A stretch of 64,000 nt of DNA from Terriglobus sp. RCC_193 (GCF_041355105.1 NZ_JBFUPK010000002.1:998037-1062036); one strand, 5' to 3'; counted from the first letter of the stretch, positions 51,225-60,130 are shown. Notes: generated by a model not told the origin, from the sequence alone. Numbers and translations: made by a program.

Positions 51225-51782
51225 CTATTCGCCGCTGGAATCGTTCGGCTGCGCAAAGAGTGGCGGCGGCATTTCCAATATGGAACGACGGCGTGGTGCA
51301 ACGGAGAGTCCACGATGCGGTGCGGCATGTGTGTTGCGCTGCCCCGGCGTGGGCTGATCCAGCAGTGAGGCAATCTCATTCAGGTCAGAACGCAGTTTGC
51401 GCAGCCGTAGCGCCGTGGTGTCTTCCGCAGCCACCTTCTTCGGAGGCTGAGTTTCGGCAACGGGTACTGGCTCAGGACGCTTCGCATCGGATTTCAGGGC
51501 CTGACGCGCGCCGGGGATGGTGTAGCCCTCGTCGTAGAGCAGACGGCGGATTTCGGCAAGCGTTTCCACGTCACGGCGACGATAAAGTCGTTGCCCGGTG
51601 CCGCCTTTACCCGGTTTCAGCTGCGGAAACTCCGTCTCCCAGAAACGCAGTACGTACGGTGGCAGATCCAGCAGCCTGGAGACTTCACCGATGCGGAAGT
51701 AGAGTTTGTCCGGAATCTGCAGGGGCGCGACGGATTTCGGCTTCCGCTTTGTGTCCGTTCGCGTTGTCTGGGGAGATGCCAA
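51225..51782 (-). CDS. MerR-family transcriptional regulator
   Basis: A 185-residue protein with an N-terminal MerR winged helix (residues ~28-100: Y-F-R-I-G-E-V-S-R-L-L-D-L-P-P-Y-V-L-R-F-W-E-T-E-F-P and R-R-R-D-V-E-T-L-A-E-I-R-R-L-L-Y). A short helical stretch (~120-145) follows, then a Pro/Arg-rich tail. No metal-binding Cys is present, so the signal is unknown. The group resembles single-gene MerR proteins near translation or nucleoid genes in other phyla. It lies 111 bp upstream of the FucP-like gene on the same strand. Confidence 0.88.
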   Translation of the reverse strand: MASPQTTRTDTKRKPKSVAPLQIPDKLYFRIGEVSRLLDLPPYVLRFWETEFPQLKPGKGGTGQRLYRRRDVETLAEIRRLLYDEGYTIPGARQALKSDAKRPEPVPVAETQPPKKVAAEDTTALRLRKLRSDLNEIASLLDQPTPGQRNTHAAPHRGLSVAPRRRSILEMPPPLFAQPNDSSGE

Positions 51783-51899
51783 AAATGCCTGCTCCGAGTG
51801 CCGTGTTTGGGGTCAGTGTAGCTCTCGCAGGTGCGGTTTGCGCGGCTTTTTTGCGGCAGGGAACGGCTGTGGTTCCTCTTGCCGTGGCGGAAAAGCGAG

Positions 51900-51927
51900 A
51901 AAAAAAGGCCCCGCACTGGCGGGGCCT
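51900..51927 (-). terminator. Strong minus-strand rho-independent terminator
   Basis: A 9-bp GC-rich stem (AGGCCCCGC / GCGGGGCCT) with a 4-nt ACTG loop is followed on the minus strand by TTTTTTCTC. No minus-strand protein gene lies upstream of it. Confidence 0.85.
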
Positions 51928-52060
51928 CGCTCATGGACAGGAACAGCGGGCAGTCGAGATTCCAGGCGCCACGTTGGTTTGCCTCCTGGGGCCGTCTCCC
52001 TGACGAAAAGACCCCGAACCTACTATGCCAACGCTACGGATGGGATGGACTTCACCAGCC
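51900..52060 (-). ncRNA. Candidate ~160-nt structured small RNA (possibly 6S-like)
   Basis: On the minus strand a sigma-70-like promoter is followed by ~160 nt without a coding frame and then by a textbook terminator. In between, an outer pair CGTTGG/CCAACG encloses a GGGG/CCCC stem and an inner CGTC-AGGGA-GACG hairpin, then AACGTGGCGCCTGGA. The size and a short GTGGCGC stretch recall 6S RNA, but the order of elements does not clearly match, so the identity is open. Expression is not shown. Confidence 0.45.
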
Positions 52061-52066
52061 ACACTA

Positions 52067-52096
52067 AATATTGGGGTAAGGTATCAAGATTGTCAA
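52067..52096 (-). promoter_or_regulatory. Promoter-like sequence of the candidate small RNA
   Basis: Minus-strand TTGACA (52096-52091) and AATATT (52072-52067) with 18-nt spacing; the -35 is a perfect consensus match. Confidence 0.5.
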
Positions 52097-52210
52097 GAAA
52101 ATGGTGCAATTTTTCTGTGGACAAAATCCACAGGGAACCGGCAGGGAAAAACAGCCGTATTCTTCCCATGGATCGCCGTCGTGCTTTTTCCGCGGCGAGG
52201 AGGCTCTCTC

Positions 52211-52831
52211 ATGCATGCACGTATTCGCCTGATTGCCGTAACTGCGCTCCTTCTGCCGCTGGCTGGCTGCTTTATCCAGACGAAGAAGGATGCTAAGGGC
52301 AACGAAAGCAAGGTCGATATTCAGACACCACTCGGTGGTATGTCCGTCAAGACAGACAATGCGGCGGTGTCCGCGAAGCTGGGCCTTCCGGTCTATCCCG
52401 GCGCTATGCCTGAGAAGAAGAAGGACGACGACCAGAACTCCGCAGACGTGAATATGAACTTCGGTCCGTTCCATCTGCGTGTACTGGCGCAGAGCTATGT
52501 CTCTACGGACAGCCCGGATAAGGTGCGTGCCTTTTATCAGAAGGCGCTGGAGCAATACGGGGACGTGATCGAATGCCAGGGCAAGCACCCGGTGAACGGT
52601 TCGCCTTCGCGGACGGCCCAGGGGCTTACCTGCGACAGCGACAATCACATTGCAGTGAACAGTGATGAGAAGAACAAGATCAATGTCAAAGTCAACCAGA
52701 CCGAACTGAAGGCCGGTTCCAAGTCACGCCAGCACATTGTGGGATATGAGGCGAGGGACGGTGGCACAAAGTTCGGCTTGGTGGCGCTGGAACTGCCTTC
52801 AGACGGCGACGACGCGAAGCAGGCGAACTAA
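52211..52831 (+). CDS. Lipoprotein of unknown function
   Basis: A 206-residue protein with a lipobox L-A-G-C (residues ~15-18, after A-L-L-L-P), so it is a predicted lipoprotein. The mature part (L-P-V-Y-P-G-A-M-P, V-R-A-F-Y-Q-K-A-L-E-Q-Y-G-D-V-I-E-C) resembles small proteins comparing two beta strands and a helix, but I do not recognise a named family. GGAGG lies 7 nt before the ATG, which decides this start over an in-frame upstream one at 52025. The downstream zinc-ribbon gene is 48 bp away. Confidence 0.7.
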   Translation: MHARIRLIAVTALLLPLAGCFIQTKKDAKGNESKVDIQTPLGGMSVKTDNAAVSAKLGLPVYPGAMPEKKKDDDQNSADVNMNFGPFHLRVLAQSYVSTDSPDKVRAFYQKALEQYGDVIECQGKHPVNGSPSRTAQGLTCDSDNHIAVNSDEKNKINVKVNQTELKAGSKSRQHIVGYEARDGGTKFGLVALELPSDGDDAKQAN

Positions 52832-52879
52832 CTTTACGGTTGCCGGACAGAGCCCTCTGAAACGCGATAGCCTTTGTAT

Positions 52880-53584
52880 ATGACGGAATACTGTGCTCGC
52901 TGCGGAGCCGCGCTGCCAATAGTCGAGGGTTATACGGCAGCGTTCTGTGCGGCCTGCGGCCTGCCGCAACTGCGTGTCGCTTCTGAGGCCGTTGTTGTCG
53001 TGGAACCGCCATCCGGGGAAGCCGAGCCCGGCAAGCGGTCGGATCGCGCGACACGGCTGGATTGGGCGATCGCTCTGCGTATGGTGGCCGTTGTCGGTGC
53101 CGTAGGGGCGATCCTGCCAAGCCTGCTGCCCGGGGCTGTGGCTATCGGTTCCGCCGGAGGGTTATCGCTTCTGGCTATGCCGCTGCTCACGGTGGCTGCC
53201 GTTACGCTCTATCACCGCAGCCGTCCACGGCGCGAAGTCTCGCCCATTATCGGTGGTCGGCTGGGTGCCACGCTGGGCCTTATGGTGGGTGCGTGGATCG
53301 CGTTTCTTACGGGCGCGGTGGGGTTTATCCTGCGCTATCGTTACCATTCCACTGCCATGGATACCGCCCTGCAGCAGGGCTTTGATTCCATGATGGTGCG
53401 CATGCAGGAGGCTGGGCCGCAGCCGCCGGAACTGGTTGGATTTATCCGTTCGCCGGAGTTTCTGGCGGGGTCGTTCCTGATGGGACACGTCTTTAGCATC
53501 CTGCTGTTGGTGATTACCGGAACGGTCTGCGGCTGGTTGGCCGGGGCGCTGCTGCGTTCGCGTCGCCAACGCCTTACACAATAG
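52880..53584 (+). CDS. Zinc-ribbon integral membrane protein
   Basis: A 234-residue protein. An N-terminal zinc ribbon (C-A-R-C-G at 5-9 and C-A-A-C-G at 24-28) is followed by three or four hydrophobic segments (~65-115, 130-150, 195-225). This is a common bacterial layout with no fixed function. The ATG was preferred over a TTG two codons earlier. Its stop codon (TAG at 53582-53584) is also the first 3 bases of the fold-back repeat at 53582-53763. Confidence 0.7.
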   Translation: MTEYCARCGAALPIVEGYTAAFCAACGLPQLRVASEAVVVVEPPSGEAEPGKRSDRATRLDWAIALRMVAVVGAVGAILPSLLPGAVAIGSAGGLSLLAMPLLTVAAVTLYHRSRPRREVSPIIGGRLGATLGLMVGAWIAFLTGAVGFILRYRYHSTAMDTALQQGFDSMMVRMQEAGPQPPELVGFIRSPEFLAGSFLMGHVFSILLLVITGTVCGWLAGALLRSRRQRLTQ

Positions 53585-53763
53585 AGCCAGTTATGCCTTT
53601 TGTGAGTGCTTCCGCTGGAACCCAGCCCGGAGGGTTGCGAGTGGAGCGCGCTCCGGCTTTGTTGTCGTCCTTGCCTTGGAATTACCAACGTCTGCGTCCT
53701 CCGCCGCGCCGGAACACGCTCCACCCGCAACGGAAGCTCTCACAAAAGGCATAACTGGCTCTA
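53582..53763. repeat. Fold-back (inverted repeat) element with 33-bp arms
   Basis: The arms at 53582-53614 and 53731-53763 are complementary at 32 of 33 positions, separated by 116 nt. A second inner pair (GTTGCGAGTGGAGCG... against its complement at 53709-53731) extends the stem past a ~20-nt insertion in the left arm. Loop plus right arm recur at 42721-42816. It has no coding capacity of its own and lies between the zinc-ribbon gene and pyrR. Confidence 0.85.
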
Positions 53764-53831
53764 GCTGCAGGATGCCTGGTTGCGTAGACGGCTTGCCCCG
53801 CGCTCCGTCGCCTTTTATGATCAACGGCACA

Positions 53832-54422
53832 ATGAGCGACGCAACCACAACGCCCGAAACCACTGCCTCAAAGATCCTCATCCGCGAGAAGGGCCGCCTC
53901 ATGTCGGCCTCTGAGATTGACCGCACACTGGTGCGCCTGGCTCACCAGATCGTGGAAAAGCAGGAGGGAAGCAGCAACCTGGGGCTGATTGGCATCAAGC
54001 GCCGCGGCATTCCGCTGGCCGAGCGGATCGCGAAGATCATTGAGGGCATTGAAAGGCAGCCAGTGCAGACCGGCGTGCTGGATATCTCTTTTTATCGCGA
54101 CGACCTGTCCACCGCAGGCAACAAGCCGATCGTGGAAAAAGGCGAGATTGGCTTTGATATTGAAGGCCGCGACATTGTTCTGCTGGACGACGTTCTGTAC
54201 ACGGGGCGTACCATCCGCGCCGCGCTGGATGCGCTGTTTGATCACGGGCGTCCGCGTTCGGTACGCCTGCTGGTGCTGATTGATCGCGGCCATCGCGAAC
54301 TGCCCATCGAAGCGCAGTTCATTGGCCGCGTCGTACCCACTTCTTCCAAAGAGATCATCGAAGTAAAGCTGCGCGAGGTGGACGGCAACGACCAGGTGCT
54401 CCTCGTGGAACGTGTGGACTGA
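53832..54422 (+). CDS. pyrR: Bifunctional pyr operon regulator / uracil phosphoribosyltransferase PyrR
   Basis: A 196-residue phosphoribosyltransferase-fold protein. The PRPP-binding motif I-V-L-L-D-D-V-L-Y-T-G-R-T-I-R-A-A is at ~114-130, and G-I-K-R-R-G-I-P-L-A-E-R near 54 matches PyrR. In Gram-positive bacteria it binds pyr mRNA and UMP/UTP and attenuates the pyr genes; it may also make UMP from uracil. The ATG at 53832 was preferred; another ATG at 53817 would add five residues. A terminator follows. The pyrB-pyrC genes are 3.4 kb away with three unrelated genes between. Confidence 0.92.
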   Translation: MSDATTTPETTASKILIREKGRLMSASEIDRTLVRLAHQIVEKQEGSSNLGLIGIKRRGIPLAERIAKIIEGIERQPVQTGVLDISFYRDDLSTAGNKPIVEKGEIGFDIEGRDIVLLDDVLYTGRTIRAALDALFDHGRPRSVRLLVLIDRGHRELPIEAQFIGRVVPTSSKEIIEVKLREVDGNDQVLLVERVD

Positions 54423-54446
54423 ATTCTTAAGCAAGATGAAGTGGTG

Positions 54447-54471
54447 AAAACCGGCCGATGAGCCGGTTTTT
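54447..54471 (+). terminator. Rho-independent terminator after pyrR
   Basis: A perfect 9-bp stem (AAAACCGGC / GCCGGTTTT) with a 6-nt loop, followed by TCATT. Confidence 0.85.
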
Positions 54472-54581
54472 CATTGCCGTCAAAAAATACAGGTGCAAAA
54501 TTCACCGTCTTAGCGTAGAAAGTCTTCGTCCCGTCCGGGCTATTTTGGGAAGGATCGGGATTCTCTCTGGAGGAGATTTTC

Positions 54582-55328
54582 ATGCCCCTTGGCAAACGCT
54601 GTATTGCGGAGTTTTTCGGTACGTTCTGGCTGGTGTTTGGCGGTTGTGGCAGCGCTGTGCTGGCGGCTGCGTTTCCGTCGCTGGGCATTGGCTTTGCGGG
54701 AGTGGCGCTGGCCTTTGGCCTTACCGTTCTCACGATGGCTTACACGTTAGGGCACATCTCCGGCGGCCATTTCAATCCGGCTGTCACGCTGGGCCTGTGT
54801 GCCGGCAAACGCTTTCCGGCGAAGGATGTCATTCCGTACTGGGTAGCGCAGGTGGTTGGCGGAATCGCTGCTGCGGGTGTGCTGTATCTCATTGCCAGTG
54901 GTAAGGAGGGCTTCAGCCTGGCGGGTGGCTTTGCCTCCAATGGTTATGGACTCCATTCTCCCGGCGGATACTCGCTGGTGGCCTGCCTGGTGGCAGAGAT
55001 CGTTCTGACAGCGTTTTTCCTGCTCATCATCATGGGCTCCACAGACAAGCGCGTTCCCAACGGCTTTGCGCCGCTGGCCATTGGCCTGGGGCTGACGCTG
55101 ATCCACCTGATCTCCATTCCGGTGACGAATACTTCGGTGAATCCGGCACGCAGCCTTGGCCCGGCGGTATTTGTGGGCGGATGGGCGCTGCAGCAGGTGT
55201 GGCTCTTCTGGGTGGCGCCACTGATCGGCGGTGTCGTCGGTGGCTTTGTCTACGAGCTGCTTTTCAGCGAGTACAAGGAAACGCCTGTGCTCACAGCCAC
55301 GGAACAGGATGTCGCTAACGTTCGTTAA
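54582..55328 (+). CDS. aqpZ: Aquaporin Z-like water channel
   Basis: A 248-residue six-helix MIP-family channel with both NPA motifs (H-F-N-P-A-V-T near residue 64 and V-N-P-A-R-S near 188), the ar/R-type Arg, and the family start [20 protein letters not shown]. It should conduct water across the inner membrane. It is preceded by a strong GGAGGA site and followed by a strong terminator, so it is likely a single-gene transcript. Confidence 0.95.
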   Translation: MPLGKRCIAEFFGTFWLVFGGCGSAVLAAAFPSLGIGFAGVALAFGLTVLTMAYTLGHISGGHFNPAVTLGLCAGKRFPAKDVIPYWVAQVVGGIAAAGVLYLIASGKEGFSLAGGFASNGYGLHSPGGYSLVACLVAEIVLTAFFLLIIMGSTDKRVPNGFAPLAIGLGLTLIHLISIPVTNTSVNPARSLGPAVFVGGWALQQVWLFWVAPLIGGVVGGFVYELLFSEYKETPVLTATEQDVANVR

Positions 55329-55351
55329 AAGGTTTGGGAACAAAGTATAGA

Positions 55352-55382
55352 AAGAGGGCACGGCATATTGCCGTGCCCTCTT
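55352..55382 (+). terminator. Terminator after aqpZ
   Basis: A 14-bp perfect stem (55352-55365 / 55369-55382) with a 3-nt TAT loop, AAGAGGGCACGGCA on the left side. Confidence 0.85.
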
Positions 55383-55506
55383 CTGCATCTGGAACATGGT
55401 CGTGTGAATCAGATGAGGACATTTGCTCCGCGACAAGCGAGTTTGTTCTTATGGCAGAGATGACAGCGACGTTTTTGGCAACGGCATGTGGCAGCGATGG
55501 TGCGCG

Positions 55507-56652
55507 ATGAAGATCGGCATCACCTGTTATCCCACGTATGGCGGCAGTGGCGTTGTTGCCACGGAGCTTGGCATTGAACTGGCGGCACGTGGCCACCAGG
55601 TGCATTTCATCACCTATCAGCAGCCGTTTCGCCTGACGGGGCGCGAGGAAGGCATCTTCTTCCACGAGGTGGCGGTCACTACCTATCCGCTGTTTCAATA
55701 CCCGCCGTATGATCTGGCGCTGGCCAGTCGCATGGCTGAAGTGGCGGAGTTTTACGGTCTGGACCTGCTGCATGTTCACTACGCCATTCCGCACAGCGTA
55801 AGCGCGCTGCTGGCGCGGCAGATGCTGGCGGCACGCGGTATCCGTCTGCCGTTTATCACTACGCTGCATGGCACGGACATTACGCTTGTCGGGCAAGACC
55901 CCGGCTATCTTCCCATTACAAAATTCGGCATTGAAGAAAGCGATGGTGTGACCTCCATTTCCGCTGACCTGAAAGAGACTACGGTCCGGTCGTTTGGCGT
56001 CAAGAAGGAGATTGAGGTTATCCGCAATTTTGTGAATTGCGATATCTATAAGCCGGACGAGGAGAAGCGCCGCGCGCTGCGTCCGCGCTATGCAAAGGAC
56101 AACGAGAAGATCCTCATCCACCTCTCTAACTTTCGTCGTGTGAAACGCGTGAGCGATGTGGTGGAGGTGTTTGCGCGTGTGGCGCATGAGGTGCCGTCGC
56201 GGCTGATGCTGATTGGCGACGGACCGGATCGCAGCATTGCAGAGAGCCTGGCGCTGCGTTACGGCATTCAGGATCGGATTCACTTTTTAGGTAAGCAGGA
56301 CAGCGTGCAGGACCTGTTGCTGCTGGGCGATCTGATGCTGATGCCGTCTGAGATGGAAAGCTTTGGGCTGGCTGCGTTGGAGGGGATGGCATGCCGCGTG
56401 CCGTGCATCGCGACGCGTGTGGGTGGCGTGCCGGAGCTGGTGGAAGACGGCGTGAATGGATTGCTGTTTCCCGTGGGCGATGTGAAGGCGATGGCCGCAG
56501 GGGCGATTGAGATTTTGTCGGACGAGCCACGTCAGCAGGCGATGGCAGCGGCTGCACGCAAAACGGCGCAGGACAAGTTCTGCACCAGCCGGATTATTCC
56601 CATGTACGAGCGGTATTACGAACAGGTGCTGGCGGGCAGCCAGTCAATCTAA
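55507..56652 (+). CDS. bshA: N-acetyl-alpha-D-glucosaminyl L-malate synthase (bacillithiol pathway)
   Basis: A 381-residue GT4 glycosyltransferase that makes GlcNAc-malate, the first step of bacillithiol synthesis, in the cytoplasm. The N-terminus [22 protein letters not shown] is close to diagnostic of Bsh[12 protein letters not shown] and the UDP-sugar-binding [16 protein letters not shown] (~295-310) are also present. Upstream in-frame codons from 55423 lack a ribosome-binding site and cross the terminator region. No bshB or bshC is seen in the window. Confidence 0.93.
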   Translation: MKIGITCYPTYGGSGVVATELGIELAARGHQVHFITYQQPFRLTGREEGIFFHEVAVTTYPLFQYPPYDLALASRMAEVAEFYGLDLLHVHYAIPHSVSALLARQMLAARGIRLPFITTLHGTDITLVGQDPGYLPITKFGIEESDGVTSISADLKETTVRSFGVKKEIEVIRNFVNCDIYKPDEEKRRALRPRYAKDNEKILIHLSNFRRVKRVSDVVEVFARVAHEVPSRLMLIGDGPDRSIAESLALRYGIQDRIHFLGKQDSVQDLLLLGDLMLMPSEMESFGLAALEGMACRVPCIATRVGGVPELVEDGVNGLLFPVGDVKAMAAGAIEILSDEPRQQAMAAAARKTAQDKFCTSRIIPMYERYYEQVLAGSQSI

Positions 56653-56695
56653 GGTTTGGCTTGACCCTGCCAAAGCCAAGCGGTGTCGGAGCTTC

Positions 56696-57760
56696 CTACT
56701 TCATCCACTCCGCGACAACGCGATGGCCGACGGTGTATGCCGCTTCCAGCGCGGGCAGGTAACCGGTATACGCGCCGTGTTTCTCGCTGGCCAGGTTTTC
56801 TGCTGCCGTTACGCCCGGAGCGGGCATGTCGAAGTTGCTGGCAGTGCGCAGCAGCAGAGCGCGATTCCAATCTGTTTTGCCTTGCTGGGTCAGCGACCAT
56901 AGTGCCAGCATGGAGCCGGTGTCGTTCATGGCGGTCGTGCCCAGATGAGCCACGCCGTCCGTTTCAAACTGCACCCAGCGATGTGCCCACGCGTCCATCT
57001 TTGCGCCGTGCCAGAAGATTTCTGTGGCCATGTTCGCACCGGTAATGACTTTGGGGCCGCGTGCTGTGCCGGTGAATCCCTTGTACTGGAGGCGCAGTTT
57101 GCGCATGGGATCGTCTTCCGGAAGCTTGGTATCGCGGGTCAGCGTGTAGGCCCACTGCATGAGTGCCGTGTTCATGCGGATCACATTGCCTCGACGGTTC
57201 GCGTGTGCCTCATTGCCCTTCCATGAGCGAACGTCATCTTCCCAGTTCGCGCCGCCTTTGGGGTCGGACTGTGTGACGCCGTCGAGTGAAAGGAAGCCGT
57301 CGGGCCAGTCCTTGGGAGATTCACGCGGATCGATTTCTTTGGCCAGATCGCCGTTGATGATGAAGTCGGTCCACACCGCATCGCCGATGGTGCCGTCTGC
57401 GGGAGAGATGCCCGCAATGCCATTCAAAAGCCAGTGTGCCTGCCGCAGATCGAAGCGGGGATCGCTACCCAGGGCCATCAGATTGACACCGGGCTTGATG
57501 TTTCCGGGGCCCACGGCGACGGCGATCTCTGTGCCATCGGCGTTTGCGCGGACGGCATGTGTCATGCCGGGGACTTCAATCACCCGATCCAGGTTGTCGC
57601 GTTCCACCCAGAATTGCAATTCGCCGGGACGGTCGCCGGTGTCGTTACCCACTTCAAAGTAACTGACGATGACAACTTTTGGCCGCAGGACGGGCTGCTG
57701 TGAGAACGCTACGACGCCGCACAGGAGCGGCAGCAGGCTGAAAAGCTGGCGAAGACGCAT
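56696..57760 (-). CDS. Purine nucleoside permease (NUP)-like protein
   Basis: A 354-residue protein with a signal peptide (F-S-L-L-P-L-L-C-G-V-V-A-F-S). The mature part starts P-K-V-V-I-V-S-Y-F-E-V-G-N-D-T-G-D-R-P-G-E-L-Q-F-W-V-E-R, the hallmark of the NUP family, and has S-D-P-R-F-D-L, G-x-I-A-G-I-S-P and G-A-N-M-A-T-E-I-F-W-H-G. The family is described as purine nucleoside permease in fungi, but its fold resembles nucleoside phosphorylases, so the activity here is uncertain. It is convergent with bshA and divergent from pyrB. Confidence 0.85.
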   Translation of the reverse strand: MRLRQLFSLLPLLCGVVAFSQQPVLRPKVVIVSYFEVGNDTGDRPGELQFWVERDNLDRVIEVPGMTHAVRANADGTEIAVAVGPGNIKPGVNLMALGSDPRFDLRQAHWLLNGIAGISPADGTIGDAVWTDFIINGDLAKEIDPRESPKDWPDGFLSLDGVTQSDPKGGANWEDDVRSWKGNEAHANRRGNVIRMNTALMQWAYTLTRDTKLPEDDPMRKLRLQYKGFTGTARGPKVITGANMATEIFWHGAKMDAWAHRWVQFETDGVAHLGTTAMNDTGSMLALWSLTQQGKTDWNRALLLRTASNFDMPAPGVTAAENLASEKHGAYTGYLPALEAAYTVGHRVVAEWMK

Positions 57761-57803
57761 GCATCCAGAAGAACACAACTGCTATCCTCGCTAAGGACTA
57801 TCC

Positions 57804-58775
57804 ATGAGCCTGCCTTCTGCAAATGCGACATCCCACCCCGGCTCACTTACCTCTATTCATGACATTTCACTCGATGGCATTACCCGCCTGCTGGCGCTGA
57901 CGGACCGGCTGGTTGCGGAACCGCATCGCGAGCGTGTGAAACATCTGGATGGACGCAAGGTAGCGCTGCTGTTTTACGAGTCGTCCACACGGACGCGCAC
58001 CAGTTTTGAATTGGCTGCGAAGTCGCTGGGCGCCATGACGACGCTGGTCAGCGATAAGTCTTCGTCCATTGAAAAGGGCGAAAGCCTGCACGATACTGGC
58101 GTGACACTGCGTGCATTAGGTGCGGAGTGCATCATCCTGCGTTCGAATTATTCTGGCGCGCCGGAAGTGCTGGCGCGTTCCACGGGGCTGCCGGTGTTGA
58201 ACGCTGGCGATGGTATGCACGAGCATCCTTCGCAGGCGCTGCTGGATCTGCGCACCATGCTGACACGCCTTGGTCTGTCGCAGCAACTCACGCCAACGAC
58301 GATGGCAGGAAAGACAGTCGTGATCACTGGCGATATCCGTCACTCGCGCGTGGCGCGTTCAAATGCGATTCTTCTACCGAAGCTGGGTGCACGCGTGATC
58401 TTCTGTGGGCCGACAGAGCTGTGTCCGAAAGAAGCATTGGATATCTCGCATGGCGTGGAGATTGAACGCGATTTTGAAAAAGCATTGCGGCAGGCGGATG
58501 TGGCGATGATGCTGCGGATTCAACGTGAACGTCTGGCAGGATTGGACATTGATTCGGCGGAATACATCGCTGGGTATCAGTTGAATGAACAGCGTCTGCG
58601 CGCGCATGCGCCCAAGGCGCTGGTGATGCATCCCGGCCCCATGGTGCGGGGGCTTGAGATTGATTCTGCCGCGGCAGACGGGCCGCAGTCGGCGATTGAA
58701 GAGCAGGTGGCGCACGGTCTTGCTGTGCGTATGGCCTTGCTGCATCGCGCGCTGCTGGGGGAGGCAAACGCATGA
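57804..58775 (+). CDS. pyrB: Aspartate carbamoyltransferase, catalytic chain
   Basis: A 323-residue enzyme joining carbamoyl phosphate and aspartate, the second step of de novo pyrimidine synthesis. The carbamoyl-phosphate motif S-S-T-R-T-R-T-S-F-E is at ~58-67, D-G-M-H-E-H-P-S-Q-A-L-L-D at ~137-149 and G-D-I-R-H-S-R-V-A-R-S-N at ~175-186. AAGGA precedes the ATG. Its stop overlaps pyrC as ATGA. No pyrI regulatory chain is visible. Confidence 0.96.
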   Translation: MSLPSANATSHPGSLTSIHDISLDGITRLLALTDRLVAEPHRERVKHLDGRKVALLFYESSTRTRTSFELAAKSLGAMTTLVSDKSSSIEKGESLHDTGVTLRALGAECIILRSNYSGAPEVLARSTGLPVLNAGDGMHEHPSQALLDLRTMLTRLGLSQQLTPTTMAGKTVVITGDIRHSRVARSNAILLPKLGARVIFCGPTELCPKEALDISHGVEIERDFEKALRQADVAMMLRIQRERLAGLDIDSAEYIAGYQLNEQRLRAHAPKALVMHPGPMVRGLEIDSAAADGPQSAIEEQVAHGLAVRMALLHRALLGEANA

Positions 58776-60130
58776 GCGCCATTCTTCTGCGCGGTGGACG
58801 CGTGATTGATCCCACAAGCGGTGCGAATGACTTTGCCGATGTTCTGCTGGAGAACGGTGTTATTCGTGAAGTGAACTACACCACGCGATCCGGCGAGCTG
58901 GACGCTTTTGCTGCGGACATGGGCGCTGAGGTGCTCGACTGCACTGGATGCATCGTTGCGCCGGGCATCATTGACGCGCATGTGCATCTGCGTGAGCCGG
59001 GACAGACGCACAAGGAAACCATTGCAACCGGAACGCAGTCTGCTGTGGCGGGCGGCGTGACCACGGTGGTCGCGATGCCGAACACCACGCCGGTGACGGA
59101 TTCCGTGGCGCTGCTGCAGTTTGTGCAGAGCGTGCAGCGTGATCCATCGGCGCGTGTTCTGGCCATGCCTGCTGCAACCGTTGGCAGCATGGGCGGCGAG
59201 CTTACGGATTATGCCGCGCTGGCGGAAGCGGGTGCGATCGGCTTCACAGACGATGGCAAGCCGGTGCTTGCCGATGAAGTGATGAAGCATGCGCTCATCG
59301 CAGCAGCGAAGTTGGCGCTGCCCATCTCGCAACACGCGGAAGACACGCGCATGACCGTGGGCGCCAGCATGAACTTTGGCCCGGTTGCGTTTCGTCTGGG
59401 ATTGCGCGGCATGCCCATTGAAGCGGAATCCTCCATTGTGGAGCGCGACATCCGTCTTCTGGAAGAGATTGAACGCGAGACGAAGCTGCGTCCGCATCTG
59501 CATGTGCAGCATGTCTCCACGGGAAAGGCGCTTGCAGCCATTCGCGATGCGAAGTCGCGTGGCCTGCATGTGACGTGTGAAGTGGCGCCGCATCACATTG
59601 CGTTTACGGATGAAGCGATTGCAGGCGACGCTGCGCAGCGTTCGCGTCGTTACGACACACACTTCAAGATGAATCCGCCGCTGCGTTCGCGTGCGGAGGT
59701 AGATGCGTGCATTGCCGCTGTGTTGGATGGCACGGTGGACATTATCGCCACCGATCACGCGCCGCACGCACACCATGAGAAGAACGTGGAGTTTGAGCGC
59801 GCCCCCAATGGCATCACTGGGTTGGAGACATCATTGGGTGCATCGCTGCGTATTCTTCATCGTGAACACGGCATGGGGTTGGTAGACGTTCTTGCACTGA
59901 TGACTTCCGCACCCGCGGAGAAGCTGCATCTGCCCAGGCTGGGCTACGATGTAGGGCGCATACAAACTGGTGCATTTGCCGATGTCATGGTGTTCGATGT
60001 GGCGGCGGAGTGGACGTACGATGTGCGCACAACGCGATCGAAGTCACGTAATACGCCGTTCGACGGCGCACCGATGCTGGGCAAAGTGAAGTTCACCCTC
60101 GTGCATGGCGAAGTGAAGTACCGCGCATAG
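58772..60130 (+). CDS. pyrC: Dihydroorotase
   Basis: A 452-residue amidohydrolase that closes carbamoyl-aspartate to dihydroorotate. The metal motif D-A-H-V-H-L-R-E-P-G is at ~68-77, M-P-N-T-T-P-V-T-D at ~108-116, A-P-H-H-I-A-F-T near 273 and D-I-I-A-T-D-H-A-P-H near 320. It overlaps pyrB by 4 nt, so the two are translationally coupled. Length and motifs fit the class I (PyrC/PyrX-type) group. Confidence 0.95.
   Translation: MSAILLRGGRVIDPTSGANDFADVLLENGVIREVNYTTRSGELDAFAADMGAEVLDCTGCIVAPGIIDAHVHLREPGQTHKETIATGTQSAVAGGVTTVVAMPNTTPVTDSVALLQFVQSVQRDPSARVLAMPAATVGSMGGELTDYAALAEAGAIGFTDDGKPVLADEVMKHALIAAAKLALPISQHAEDTRMTVGASMNFGPVAFRLGLRGMPIEAESSIVERDIRLLEEIERETKLRPHLHVQHVSTGKALAAIRDAKSRGLHVTCEVAPHHIAFTDEAIAGDAAQRSRRYDTHFKMNPPLRSRAEVDACIAAVLDGTVDIIATDHAPHAHHEKNVEFERAPNGITGLETSLGASLRILHREHGMGLVDVLALMTSAPAEKLHLPRLGYDVGRIQTGAFADVMVFDVAAEWTYDVRTTRSKSRNTPFDGAPMLGKVKFTLVHGEVKYRA

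Larger units (their letters stand above)
51783..52210. other. 428-bp intergenic region containing a candidate small RNA
   Basis: No plus-strand coding frame ends up with a credible start before 52211. On the minus strand there is a promoter-like sequence (52067-52096), a structured stretch and a strong terminator (51900-51927). Confidence 0.55.

Noticed and set aside
51900-51927. Terminator belonging to the MerR gene
   Set aside because: It lies upstream of the MerR start on the same strand, so it cannot end that transcript; it ends something transcribed from further right.
53676-53831. PyrR start at 53676, with 52 extra codons
   Set aside because: The extra stretch is part of the fold-back repeat and lacks a ribosome-binding site; PyrR homologues begin near residue 1 of the 53832 start.
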